Source: CALCMJ01 sp964475415 (GTDB taxonomy: Bacteria; Bacteroidota; Bacteroidia; Chitinophagales; Saprospiraceae). Taken from it: a stretch of DNA of 64,000 nucleotides. Positions 1 to 9,262 of this stretch are shown piece by piece. How positions within the stretch are numbered: the stretch's first letter is position 1; each line of letters begins with the position of its first letter. The translations under genes were made by a program, and so were the position numbers. The notes under the pieces were generated by a model. It searched no databases and was not told the origin of the DNA. It saw only the letters and a list, made by a program, of their open reading frames with translations. The DNA is taken from positions 62,001-126,000 of the forward strand of contig CAYYWZ010000002.1 of NCBI GenBank assembly GCA_964475415.1, written 5' to 3'.

Positions 1-1001
1 TATTCTTCGGGAATAACACCTCCTTCTTGGGTGATCTTATGATTTCTATTAAATGCGGTGGCGATAATTTGTTCCTTGCTAGGGTTAGGAAGTAGGTCGC
101 CTGCTAGTTGCCAAATCACAAATTGATCATAGGGCATATTTTCTTTGTAAGCATGTATCACCCAGTCTCTCCAGGGCCACATGGTTCTTTCTAAGTCATC
201 TTGATAGCCATGTGTGTCGGCATATCGTGCTAAGTCTAACCAGTGACTAGTCATTCTTTCTGCATAAGCATCAGAGGCTAGATACTGATCTATTATTCTT
301 TGATAATTTTCTTCAGAGTTATCTTCTATAAATGAATTTATTTCTTCTAGAGAAGGAGGTATACCTCTCAGGTCAAAACTTAATTTACGTAAGAGTTTTT
401 CACTTTTTATAGCTGTGGCAGGAGAAAGTTTATGTTCGTCAAGTTTTGCAAGAATAAAGTTATCTATCTCATTTATAGGCCAAGAGGGATCACTTACTTC
501 TGGAATTTCTGGTTGGCTGGGCGCTATAAAAGCCCAGTGTTCTTTCCACTCTGCACCTTGCTCTATCCATTTTTTTATGATAGCTTTTTCTCTCTCGTCT
601 AGCGTTAGATTAGACTCTGGAGGTGGCATTACATCATCTGGATTATCGGTATAGATACGTTCTATGAGACTACTCTGTTCTGGATGATTCGCTACAATAG
701 CGTATCTGTCCTTGTCTTTTCCGAGAGCCGCAAAAGCATGTTTCTCACTATGTAATTGTAAGTCACCCTCTATCTTAGCTTCATCTGGTCCATGACACTT
801 GAAGCATCTGTCGGATAAGATGGGTTTAACATGAAAGATAAAATCTACCACTTCAGGAATCTGCTGATTTACATTTGCCGTGATATCTGCTTTTTTAGTA
901 TTTAAGTCGGGGCTACATGCCTCAGCAAGAAAAATTATTGCAGTAATAATCAGGAAAAAAATTCCTGATAAAATTAGCTTATTATTAGTTTTGTATTTCA
1001 T
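1..1001 (-). CDS. PSCyt1/DUF1549 cytochrome-like lipoprotein (3' end outside window)
   Basis: The frame is open from an ATG at 1001 to the window edge, giving the first ~333 residues of a longer protein. It starts with a hydrophobic signal ending in AEAC, a lipobox-like site. A haem-binding CFKCH motif lies near residue 67, inside a planctomycete-type cytochrome c domain (PSCyt1). The stretch after it, with 'DVMPPPES' and 'WIEQGAEW', is typical of these proteins. From about residue 185 the DUF1549 (PSCyt2) domain begins, with 'HWLDLARYADTHGY'. Family members usually continue into DUF1553 and reach 700-1100 residues, so most of the protein is missing here. The role is not established; such genes often accompany polysaccharide loci. 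It follows the MFS gene by 22 bp on the same strand and probably belongs to the same transcript. Confidence 0.85.
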   Translation of the reverse strand, partial: MKYKTNNKLILSGIFFLIITAIIFLAEACSPDLNTKKADITANVNQQIPEVVDFIFHVKPILSDRCFKCHGPDEAKIEGDLQLHSEKHAFAALGKDKDRYAIVANHPEQSSLIERIYTDNPDDVMPPPESNLTLDEREKAIIKKWIEQGAEWKEHWAFIAPSQPEIPEVSDPSWPINEIDNFILAKLDEHKLSPATAIKSEKLLRKLSFDLRGIPPSLEEINSFIEDNSEENYQRIIDQYLASDAYAERMTSHWLDLARYADTHGYQDDLERTMWPWRDWVIHAYKENMPYDQFVIWQLAGDLLPNPSKEQIIATAFNRNHKITQEGGVIPEE

Positions 1002-1023
1002 AATCCTGCGTTTTCTGATTCAA

Positions 1024-2247
1024 TTAATAATTCAACTTTCCCATCTTATATCCTTTGGTTGCATAAAAGAAAATATATCCAAAAGCAATTATAGGAACGA
1101 TATAACTTATTTGTAATCCGATATTATCAGCTATTAACCCTTGTATCAACGGTAGGATAGCTCCTCCTACAATCGCGGTTACTAGTAGGCCAGATCCTTG
1201 GCTAGTAAGTTTTCCTAATCCATCAATAGATAAGGTAAAAATGTTACTCCACATGATCGCATTACAGAAGCCTACTAAGATGATAGCCCATGCAGCAAAC
1301 CAGCCTGTACTGAAAATTCCGACAGCAAGTAGGATCATGGCTAGTAGAGACATTATTCCCAGTAACTTGTTAGATGCAACCTTTTGTAATACTGCAGCAC
1401 CCACAAATCGACCGATCATAAGTCCTCCCCAGTAGAAGGATAGATACTTACCAGCGTTCTCTGGTTTCAGCCCAGCGATATAATCCTCTCCTAGAAAACT
1501 AGTCATGAAGCTCGCAACAGAAACCTCCGCTCCGACATACATAAATATTGCTAAGGCACCTAATAGAAGATGAGGAAATTCCCAAATCGACTTTTTTGAA
1601 TGTACGATTTGATTTTCTTCATTTTGAGAATCCAGATCCTTCATGTCAGGTAGATTCAAAAAAGAAAAAACTCCAGCTAGTAAAAATAAAGCAATAGCTA
1701 AACCTATATACGGAAGCTGTACTGCTGATGCTTGTTCAGCCTTTGGCAGTCCTTCCATACCTGTAAGTATAAGCGTAGAACCAAAGATGGGTGCTATTAT
1801 CTTCGCAACAGAATTAAACCCCTGCGCAAGGTTCAATCTACTAGCAGCAGTCTTCGAGGGTCCTAATACAGCTACATATGGATTAGCGGCAACTTGTAGC
1901 ATTGTTACTCCAGTAGCGAGAACAAATAGAGCTCCTAAGAACAGGGGGTAGTATACAATCTTAGAAGCAGGGTAAAAAAGTAATGCGCCTACTCCCATAA
2001 TAGATAAGCCTAGGGCAATACCTTTTTTATAGCCTACCTTTTCTAATATCTTAGCTGAAGGTATGGCCATCAGCGCAAAAGCACCGAAAAAACAAAATTG
2101 AACTAAGGCTGCTTGTGCATATCCAAAATCAAATAATTCTTTTACAAAAGGAATAAGAATATCATTCATTGCTGTGAGGAAAGCCCACATAAAAAATAGA
2201 CTTACCAGAAATGCAAAGGCCGTTTTTGTATTGTTTTGTTTCGTCAT
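1024..2247 (-). CDS. MFS sugar permease, fucose/glucose-galactose (FHS) type
   Basis: This 407-residue protein has about 12 predicted membrane segments. It shows the FHS-family hallmarks: 'FFMWAFLTAMNDILIPF' in the first helix and 'QVAANPYVAVLGP' near residue 120. The family imports L-fucose, glucose/galactose, mannose or N-acetylglucosamine by proton symport across the inner membrane. In Bacteroidota N-glycan or chitin loci the usual cargo is mannose or GlcNAc (NagP-like), and I infer one of these here. The gene lies 6 bp downstream of the PNGase F gene on the same strand, so it is probably co-transcribed with the mannosidases. Exact substrate specificity cannot be read from the sequence. 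Confidence 0.88.
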   Translation of the reverse strand: MTKQNNTKTAFAFLVSLFFMWAFLTAMNDILIPFVKELFDFGYAQAALVQFCFFGAFALMAIPSAKILEKVGYKKGIALGLSIMGVGALLFYPASKIVYYPLFLGALFVLATGVTMLQVAANPYVAVLGPSKTAASRLNLAQGFNSVAKIIAPIFGSTLILTGMEGLPKAEQASAVQLPYIGLAIALFLLAGVFSFLNLPDMKDLDSQNEENQIVHSKKSIWEFPHLLLGALAIFMYVGAEVSVASFMTSFLGEDYIAGLKPENAGKYLSFYWGGLMIGRFVGAAVLQKVASNKLLGIMSLLAMILLAVGIFSTGWFAAWAIILVGFCNAIMWSNIFTLSIDGLGKLTSQGSGLLVTAIVGGAILPLIQGLIADNIGLQISYIVPIIAFGYIFFYATKGYKMGKLNY

Positions 2248-2253
2248 TATGGG

Positions 2254-4764
2254 TTAATCTATTACGATTATTTTCTGTGAAAAAACAGCTTGTTTGTCAT
2301 CTATGATTTTCACAATATACATACCTCCATTTTCTAAAAATAGCTCTTGCTTCTTTTCGACAAGGCTCCCAGTCTGGACCAACTTCCCTGTAAGGTTATA
2401 TACTTCCACTTTTACAAGTTTCTTACCGTCCTTATTTTCTATAGTAAACATACCTTCATTAGGATTAGGGAAAATCTCTATACCCGTCAGTGTGTTCTCT
2501 GATGTAGAATTTATAATTCCTGATAAATCCATTTTTATAAAATCATCCCCGATATTCTGATCGTTATTATAATCTATCTGCGCTACTACATTTTCAGCAG
2601 AAGCAATGATCCCATCTGTGCTGCTAAATGTATGTACAACTACATCTCCAGGGTTAATGGTACCATTATATGTTTCTTCTGCTATTAATTGCTCGTCTAC
2701 ATAATATCTTACAGTTGGATTTACTGATAATACAGTTCCATTGTTTTCTATTGTCAATTCTATTGGCCCTGCTGGATTACCATCCGGATCCAAATCTATA
2801 TCAAGATTTTTAGCAAATAGATTTCTATAAAATTCATATCGCTTGCTACTTTCTTCTATCAGAAAAGCATGTATTCTATAATGCGGTTCTGTATGCGACC
2901 CACCATTATAACCTGTGTTCAATAGATTTACATAATCTTGTAACCTATAGTCTAGCCTTGTAAGAAATCCTGCTTCTAGTTGGTCTGAAAGATCCAGGGT
3001 ATAGGGTGTAACAGCTTGACCGGGGCACCATCCTGCTCTATCGAATTCCCAAGTACCTGCCTGATTGCTACAAGAGTTGAACTCGCAATCGTTTTTCCAT
3101 AAATAGTGATCTGCAATAGCAACATTATCTATTAAGACCTGATGCGTTTTAGGGGAGAATTCAGCAGCATTATCAGTATTAGCTTGTCCATGACCGGTTA
3201 TCGTCATTCTCATATGACTCGCTTCCGTATCCGCATCTACAATAATTGTCTGTTCATTAAGATCATGAGAAATACTTGGATCACCATATACTTGGTAATC
3301 AGTCTGCCATAGCGTAGATAATTTGTGAAATGTATTCGTGTTTTCCGATTCTATAAGGTTAATATCAGCGGTGAGATTCCATCCTGATCCACCCCATACC
3401 TGTATATAAGATTTGAAATCATTAATACCTCCCAGGATAGACTTAAAATCTGTAATATCTACCGTCCAGCTGTCACAAGCTATTCCATAGGGTGTGATAT
3501 ACCGAGCAATCTCATATTCGTTACCATCATTAATTACCGATATATTAGCTGGCTGATCCCATGGATCGCATCCTCCAGATGGACAAGTAAGTTGGATGCT
3601 GAGCAGTATCTGTTCGTAAGTTTGTAGATCAGAAGGAAGGATTATCTGTGTAAGCTGTGTTTGTCCATCACTTCCAAAATTATGTGTACGTGTATCAAAT
3701 AATCGAATAGAATTGCCATCAGGTTTGACATATGCAAGCGTTTCGCCATCGTTAAGTGTATTGGTATCTTCTTGACTAGAAGTTCTCACTTCTATTTCCG
3801 CCGAAGACAGGTCTGTTGCATCTAGATACTGAGAGAAAGTGTATGTCGTTTTAGCTCCCGATGCAAGATCAGCTATTACTGTTTCCTCAGCAATAAGCTG
3901 ATTATTTAGGTATAGTTCTATGTCAAACTGGCTAAGGTCTTCATTTCCAAAATTCTTTATTTCTGCAACAACTTCTACGGGTCTTTTGAATAAGTCTAAC
4001 AAATTAGGATTTAGGATGGCGGTTACACCTAAATCTTTACCACTAAGTGCTGCTCCACCTACCCAGGCACTTTCATCCATGTTTGCAAGTTTACCTGGAT
4101 TGTTATTGTTCGCTAGATTAGCGGTAGTTGTTCCCGTTCCTTCATCTAGTGGTAGGTAGGCGACAAGCCCAGCTTCATCTCCTTCAAGTTGTTCAGTAGA
4201 AAATGTAAATAACTCATTACCAGTTCTTGCTATATTCCATATCCTTACTTCGTCTATTGCGCCGTGAAAAATTCTTCCCGGAAATTCTCCTGAAGCACCT
4301 ATTTTAGTTCCTAGAATGGGGGAGTTAGAGAAACTACCGTTATAACTAGAATTAGCTGAAGCTTCTCCATTTATAAACAGAGTCATAGTACCATCCTCTA
4401 TAACGATGGCTACATGATTCCAGACAGACTCTTCCATTACGGGCCCAGTAACAACTTCGTTCCAGATGTTGTTAACACTCATCACAAAACTAAGTGTACC
4501 GTTTTTCCCACACCTGAAAGCATATCCTTCATCTAGTCCAGTTTTATCCTTACCTACTATGGTCCCTTGCCAATATTGATCTCTCCATTCAGTGGCGTTT
4601 ATCCATGCTTCTATTGTAAAAGCATCACCTATAATATGACTATTTTCTGTATTCATTCTTACTTCATCATCATTTCCATCGAAATGTAAAGCAAAGTTTT
4701 GAGCATTGCTATAGGTAAGGATGCTAGAAATAAACATTGTGAGTATAAAATTTCTAATTTTCAT
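2254..4764 (-). CDS. Secreted PNGase F-type peptide N-glycosidase with LamG domain and T9SS signal
   Basis: This 836-residue protein has a signal peptide (cut near YSNAQ), a LamG/concanavalin-like domain at about 20-215, a CARDB-like domain at about 235-335, a PNGase F core at about 350-620, a second beta-domain, and a T9SS sorting domain at about 755-836 ('IEIFPNPNEGMFTI'). The core matches Elizabethkingia PNGase F: 'CDPWDQPAN' aligns with CDEWDRYAN, so D403 equals catalytic D60. 'AAEFSPKTH' supplies E535 for E206, and 'DRAGWCPG' is shared. E118 of PNGase F, important for activity, is replaced by Q455 in 'IQVWGG', while the neighbouring Trp is kept. The enzyme should hydrolyse the Asn-GlcNAc bond and release N-glycans outside the cell. 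It lies 4 bp after a GH92 gene. The family call is firm; activity with Q455 is not. Confidence 0.9.
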   Translation of the reverse strand: MKIRNFILTMFISSILTYSNAQNFALHFDGNDDEVRMNTENSHIIGDAFTIEAWINATEWRDQYWQGTIVGKDKTGLDEGYAFRCGKNGTLSFVMSVNNIWNEVVTGPVMEESVWNHVAIVIEDGTMTLFINGEASANSSYNGSFSNSPILGTKIGASGEFPGRIFHGAIDEVRIWNIARTGNELFTFSTEQLEGDEAGLVAYLPLDEGTGTTTANLANNNNPGKLANMDESAWVGGAALSGKDLGVTAILNPNLLDLFKRPVEVVAEIKNFGNEDLSQFDIELYLNNQLIAEETVIADLASGAKTTYTFSQYLDATDLSSAEIEVRTSSQEDTNTLNDGETLAYVKPDGNSIRLFDTRTHNFGSDGQTQLTQIILPSDLQTYEQILLSIQLTCPSGGCDPWDQPANISVINDGNEYEIARYITPYGIACDSWTVDITDFKSILGGINDFKSYIQVWGGSGWNLTADINLIESENTNTFHKLSTLWQTDYQVYGDPSISHDLNEQTIIVDADTEASHMRMTITGHGQANTDNAAEFSPKTHQVLIDNVAIADHYLWKNDCEFNSCSNQAGTWEFDRAGWCPGQAVTPYTLDLSDQLEAGFLTRLDYRLQDYVNLLNTGYNGGSHTEPHYRIHAFLIEESSKRYEFYRNLFAKNLDIDLDPDGNPAGPIELTIENNGTVLSVNPTVRYYVDEQLIAEETYNGTINPGDVVVHTFSSTDGIIASAENVVAQIDYNNDQNIGDDFIKMDLSGIINSTSENTLTGIEIFPNPNEGMFTIENKDGKKLVKVEVYNLTGKLVQTGSLVEKKQELFLENGGMYIVKIIDDKQAVFSQKIIVID

Positions 4765-4768
4765 TTTA

Positions 4769-7048
4769 TTAGTTTTTTGACATTGAAAAAGGACTTGCGT
4801 CAGAAGATGATCCCCATTTAATATTTTTTTCTTTACTCATGTAAAAATCTAAAACTCCTCCAGACAAAATATCACTATGTTTTAAATAGGTTTTATCGTA
4901 TGTAGAGTCATTAAATTTAACATTGTTAATATATACATTGTTGCTTGAATTATTAGAAGCATTAATGGTAAAATTTTTCCCATTAGGGAGTTTTAATGAT
5001 ACCTTGTTGAATAGCGGACTACCTATAACATATTCAGCTGTCCCAGGTGTGACTGGATAGAAACCCATAGCACTGAAAACATACCAAGCAGAGGTCTGTC
5101 CATTATCTTCATCTCCACAATAACCGTCCGGTGTTGCACTATACATTCTGCGAAGAACATCTCTTATTTTCTCTTGTGTCTTGTAAGGCTGACCAGCATA
5201 GTTGTATAGATATATCATATGCTGGATCGGCTGATTACCATGCGCATAATTTCCCATATTGGCTATTTGCATTTCTCTTATCTCATGTATTGTAAACCCG
5301 TAGTATGAGTTGTCAAAATTGGGTGGCATGTCAAAAACATCATCTAACTTCTTGGTAAAATTTTTCTTACCGCCCATAAGTTGTATAAGTCCTTCTATAT
5401 CATGTAACACGGACCAGGTATAATGCAGACTATTTCCTTCTGTAAAAGCATCTCCCCATTTCAGCGGATTGAAAGGTGACTGAAAAGAGCCATCTTCGTT
5501 TTTCCCTCGCATCCAACCAGTTTCAGGATCAAATAAGTTCTTGTAATTTTCGGATTGCTTGATAAACTTCTTGGCTGTTTTTTTCTCACCCATTTCCATA
5601 GCCATCTGTCCAGCTGCAAAATCTGCAAAGGCATATTCCAGAGTCCTAGCAGCATTTTCATTTATACCTACATTGTAGGGGATATAACCTAGGCTGTTGT
5701 AATATTCTAGCCCCCATCTTCCTACAGAAGGTTCCGGTCTTCCTTCTTCTACTTGAGCACCTTTGATAATAGCTTCCATGAGGATTTCTGCATCGAAATC
5801 TCTAATACCTTTGACATAAGCATCAGCAATAAGACAGGCAGAATTAGAGCCTACCATACAATTCCTATGACCCGGACTTGCCCATTCTGGCAGCCATCCT
5901 GATTCCTTATAGGAATTAACTAATCCCTGCATAATTTGGGCGTCTAATTCCGGATACATCAATGAGAAAAAGGGAAATACTGCTCTGAATGTATCCCAGA
6001 ATCCATTGTCTGTAAACATATATCCCTGCTCTACTTTTCCATTGTAGGGACTATAATGTACTACTTCATTCTGATTATTGTATTCATAGAATTTTCTAGG
6101 GAACAATAGGAGCCTATAAAGACAGCTGTAGAAGGTTCTTATGTTGTCAATATTATCATCCTCTATTTCTATTTTATGGAATTCATTGTTCCATGCTTGA
6201 TAGGCTTTTTCCTTGGTTTCTGAGAAGCTATCCTTTCCTAATTCTCTATCAAGATTTAATTGTGCTTGTTCAGGACTGATAAAACTGGAAGCGATCTTCA
6301 TATGCACAGTCTCACCTTTCTTAGTCTTGAAGCCTATGATTGCTCCTACATGTTCACCCTCACTGCCTAGGCTATTTTCTACGAGCTCCATAGAATCTTG
6401 CCATGTATGGCTAAGCTCAAATTCTTTGTCAAATTCTACAACGAAATAATTATGAAAATTTTCTGGAACACCTCCATGATTATTTCTACAATAGCCTATA
6501 ATTTTATTCTCTTCAGGAATAATACGCACCATAGATCCCTGATTAAAGCCATCAATAATGATATAGCTAGAATCATTTTCTGGAAAGGTGATCTGAGCAT
6601 GGAGACCTCTCTCCGTAGGGGAAAACTCAGTAGTAACATCATAGTTCGCCAGATACACGCTATAGTAATGAGGCTGTACAATCTCAGCCTTATGACTGAA
6701 CCATGACTGCCTATCTTCTTCCTTATACACTAATGAGCCAGTTATAGGCATAAAAGAAAAGGCTGCATAATCATTGATCCAAGGACTAGGTTGATGGGTT
6801 TGTTTGAATCCTCTTATTTTATTTTCGTCATATTTGTATGTCCAGCCATCGCCCATCTTACTTGTCATTGCTGTCCAGAAATTCATGCCCCACGGAGTAG
6901 CTATAGCAGGATATGTATTTCCATTAGACAAGCTGAAATCAGAATCCGTTCCCATTAAGGGATTAGCATATTGTACAAGATCTGATTGGCACAACAACCC
7001 TAGAGGTAGAAATAGAAACAATATAATTTTAAAGCTAGCTATATTCAT
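4769..7048 (-). CDS. GH92 exo-alpha-mannosidase, probably alpha-1,2-specific
   Basis: This 759-residue protein has an N-terminal hydrophobic signal, a beta-sandwich domain (about 25-250) and an (alpha/alpha)6 catalytic domain. The positions match Bacteroides Bt3990 with a nearly constant offset. E537 (in 'TEGNS') corresponds to acid E533, and D646/D648 (in 'GDEDNG') correspond to D642/D644. H588-E589 (in 'TIHEIR') corresponds to the +1 subsite pair His584-Glu585, which I recall as the alpha-1,2 signature, and W90 sits near Trp88. I therefore predict removal of alpha-1,2-linked mannose from high-mannose N-glycans, with calcium and inversion as known for GH92. The loop at 603-607 reads HGNQP, not the HGNEP of its neighbour. 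It is the third of three adjacent GH92 genes on this strand, 3 bp after the second. Confidence 0.93.
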   Translation of the reverse strand: MNIASFKIILFLFLPLGLLCQSDLVQYANPLMGTDSDFSLSNGNTYPAIATPWGMNFWTAMTSKMGDGWTYKYDENKIRGFKQTHQPSPWINDYAAFSFMPITGSLVYKEEDRQSWFSHKAEIVQPHYYSVYLANYDVTTEFSPTERGLHAQITFPENDSSYIIIDGFNQGSMVRIIPEENKIIGYCRNNHGGVPENFHNYFVVEFDKEFELSHTWQDSMELVENSLGSEGEHVGAIIGFKTKKGETVHMKIASSFISPEQAQLNLDRELGKDSFSETKEKAYQAWNNEFHKIEIEDDNIDNIRTFYSCLYRLLLFPRKFYEYNNQNEVVHYSPYNGKVEQGYMFTDNGFWDTFRAVFPFFSLMYPELDAQIMQGLVNSYKESGWLPEWASPGHRNCMVGSNSACLIADAYVKGIRDFDAEILMEAIIKGAQVEEGRPEPSVGRWGLEYYNSLGYIPYNVGINENAARTLEYAFADFAAGQMAMEMGEKKTAKKFIKQSENYKNLFDPETGWMRGKNEDGSFQSPFNPLKWGDAFTEGNSLHYTWSVLHDIEGLIQLMGGKKNFTKKLDDVFDMPPNFDNSYYGFTIHEIREMQIANMGNYAHGNQPIQHMIYLYNYAGQPYKTQEKIRDVLRRMYSATPDGYCGDEDNGQTSAWYVFSAMGFYPVTPGTAEYVIGSPLFNKVSLKLPNGKNFTINASNNSSNNVYINNVKFNDSTYDKTYLKHSDILSGGVLDFYMSKEKNIKWGSSSDASPFSMSKN

Positions 7049-7051
7049 TTT

Positions 7052-9253
7052 TTATTTTTTATAGAATTTAAGCGTACCCCCTTTTACTATATCTTCGTGG
7101 GATATCTTTAGTTTCTCTAGATCTTTACCATTAAGAGAAACAGCAGTTGCATTTTCTTTTGCTTGGTCAGAAGTTATTGTAAATATGTTGCCATTGTCTA
7201 GGTGGATCTTAAGCTCATCAAACATACTTATACCTAGATCATAATTTCCACTTGCAGGATTCATAGGATATAAACCCATGGCACTCATGACATACCAAGC
7301 AGACATCTGCCCACAATCTTCGTTCCCACAAAGACCATGTGGTGTATCGTTATATTGTGATTGTAAAATATTACGCACTCTATCCTGAGTTCTATCATAA
7401 CGATCAGCATAATTATACATATAAGCTATATGGTGACTCGGTTCGTTTCCATGAGCATACTGTCCTATTAGACCTGATATATCAGCACTGGCAAAGTCTC
7501 CTTTTATTTCAGAATCTGCGCTAAATAATTTATCCAGTTTATTGACAAACTTTTCTTTCCCGCCATGTAATTGTATGAGCTTTTCTACATCATGTGGAAC
7601 AAACCAAGAGTGCTGCCATGCGTTCCCTTCTGTATACTCAGCTACATCAAAATCATGACTGGAATACTGAGGATCGAAGGGCGTTTTCCAGCTGCCATCT
7701 TCTAATTTGGCCCGCATAAATCCAGTAGAGGGGTCAAAAAGATTTTCGTAGTAAGCTGCTTTTTTCATGTATGTAAGGTAATCTTCTTCGTGTCCTAGTG
7801 CTTTTGCCATCTGGGCTATACACCAGTCATCATAAGCGTACTCTAGTGTTCTTGTTACACTTTGTCCAGCTTTGTCATGTGGGATGTATTCGTGTTGTCT
7901 AAATAAGTCCGTTGCTCTTATGTTCTGCATAGAACTTTTTTTCATGGCCTCATAAGCTTTCTCGACATCGTAATTTTTAAAACCTTTGAGATAAGCATCA
8001 ACGATGACAGGTACAGCATGATATCCAGTCATCGTATTTGTCTCATTGGCCAATAGATCCCATACTGGAAGCAAACCATATTCGTCGTAATGAGCAATCA
8101 TACTAGCTATAAAATCATTAACCTTATCAGCTTGTGTGATCGTATGCAATGGATTACAAGCTCTGAACGTATCCCATAGAGAGAATAGACCATAGCGTGT
8201 GTAACCATCTGAACTATGTATTTTTCCATCAGCACCTTTATATTCTCCTAGTGCATCTTCTAGTAGAGTAGGGGCTAGGCAGGTTCGATACAGTGATGTA
8301 TAAAATACTTTTTTCAAAGTTTCATCATCTGATTTAACTGTGATTTTAGCTAACTCTTTTTCCCAGGCTTTAGCCGCATTATTTTTATGTGTATCGAAAT
8401 CCCAACTATTAATTTCTTGAAGAGCTTTTTCAGCTCCTTTTATACTTGCAGTAGAGAGCGCTACTTTTAGTGCAATATTATTTTCTTTGAACTTAAACTG
8501 AGATCTTAGTTTAGTTCCTTCTGTTTTTTTATTTGTTTTTATAGATGTACTATCGGCGGCTATGTATGTAAATGGTTTTGAAAATTCCATAGCAAAAAAC
8601 ACCCTTTGATCTTTAGCCCATCCTGTACTATATCTATATCCATTGACATGTGTGTCATCTACTATTTCTATATATGTTTTTGTTGGCTTGTCCCAGTTAA
8701 TTGCAAAACCTAGATCTAATAATATTGTTGGCTCAGAATTGTCAGGAAAATTATATTGGTGGAAACCGAATCTTTTCCCTGCGGTAAGTTCTACCTTTAT
8801 TTTGTTATCCAGTTGTACTGAGTAATATCCTGGACTCGCTTGCTCATTATCATGATCAAAACTAGATGCATAACTAGAAGCCCTAGGTTCTACTTGCTGT
8901 GAGAAATCAATTTCTCTAATGGTAGGCATAATAGAAATATCTAACAAGTCACCGATGCCTGTACCACTGAGATGCGTATGACTGAACCCTACAATTACAC
9001 TGTCTATCCAGTTGTAGCCGGAGCACCAATCCCATCCTGCTGTTCCGTTATCAGGACTGAGTTGTACCATGCCAAAGGGTACTGTTGCTCCTGGATAAAC
9101 ATGTCCGTGATCAGCTGTTCCTATAAATGGATCCACATAATCGAGAATGCTAGAAGTTTCATTTGAAGAGCTTTTCTCCTTTACTTCTGTTTTGCAGGAA
9201 TAGATAAGGCTTGTTGTCACAAGTGCTAGGATAAGGTATATATGTTTATGCAT
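7052..9253 (-). CDS. GH92 exo-alpha-mannosidase, lipoprotein
   Basis: This 733-residue protein has a lipoprotein signal ending 'SLIYSC', followed by a Ser/Lys-rich linker and 'YVDPFIGTADHGHVYPGA', a classic GH92 start. The catalytic acid is E542 in 'TEGNAWQH', HGNEP lies at 601-605, and D646 in 'GNEDCGQMSAW' matches the general base. The His-Glu pair seen in the neighbouring alpha-1,2 enzyme is absent at the aligned position. With 'HTHLSGTGIGD' near the N-terminus it looks more like GH92 members acting on alpha-1,3 or other linkages, which is an inference from motif absence. As a lipoprotein it probably works in the periplasm or on the outer membrane. It is separated from the next GH92 gene by 9 bp, so all three are likely co-transcribed and complementary in linkage. 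Confidence 0.94.
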   Translation of the reverse strand: MHKHIYLILALVTTSLIYSCKTEVKEKSSSNETSSILDYVDPFIGTADHGHVYPGATVPFGMVQLSPDNGTAGWDWCSGYNWIDSVIVGFSHTHLSGTGIGDLLDISIMPTIREIDFSQQVEPRASSYASSFDHDNEQASPGYYSVQLDNKIKVELTAGKRFGFHQYNFPDNSEPTILLDLGFAINWDKPTKTYIEIVDDTHVNGYRYSTGWAKDQRVFFAMEFSKPFTYIAADSTSIKTNKKTEGTKLRSQFKFKENNIALKVALSTASIKGAEKALQEINSWDFDTHKNNAAKAWEKELAKITVKSDDETLKKVFYTSLYRTCLAPTLLEDALGEYKGADGKIHSSDGYTRYGLFSLWDTFRACNPLHTITQADKVNDFIASMIAHYDEYGLLPVWDLLANETNTMTGYHAVPVIVDAYLKGFKNYDVEKAYEAMKKSSMQNIRATDLFRQHEYIPHDKAGQSVTRTLEYAYDDWCIAQMAKALGHEEDYLTYMKKAAYYENLFDPSTGFMRAKLEDGSWKTPFDPQYSSHDFDVAEYTEGNAWQHSWFVPHDVEKLIQLHGGKEKFVNKLDKLFSADSEIKGDFASADISGLIGQYAHGNEPSHHIAYMYNYADRYDRTQDRVRNILQSQYNDTPHGLCGNEDCGQMSAWYVMSAMGLYPMNPASGNYDLGISMFDELKIHLDNGNIFTITSDQAKENATAVSLNGKDLEKLKISHEDIVKGGTLKFYKK

Positions 9254-9262
9254 AGTTTATGG

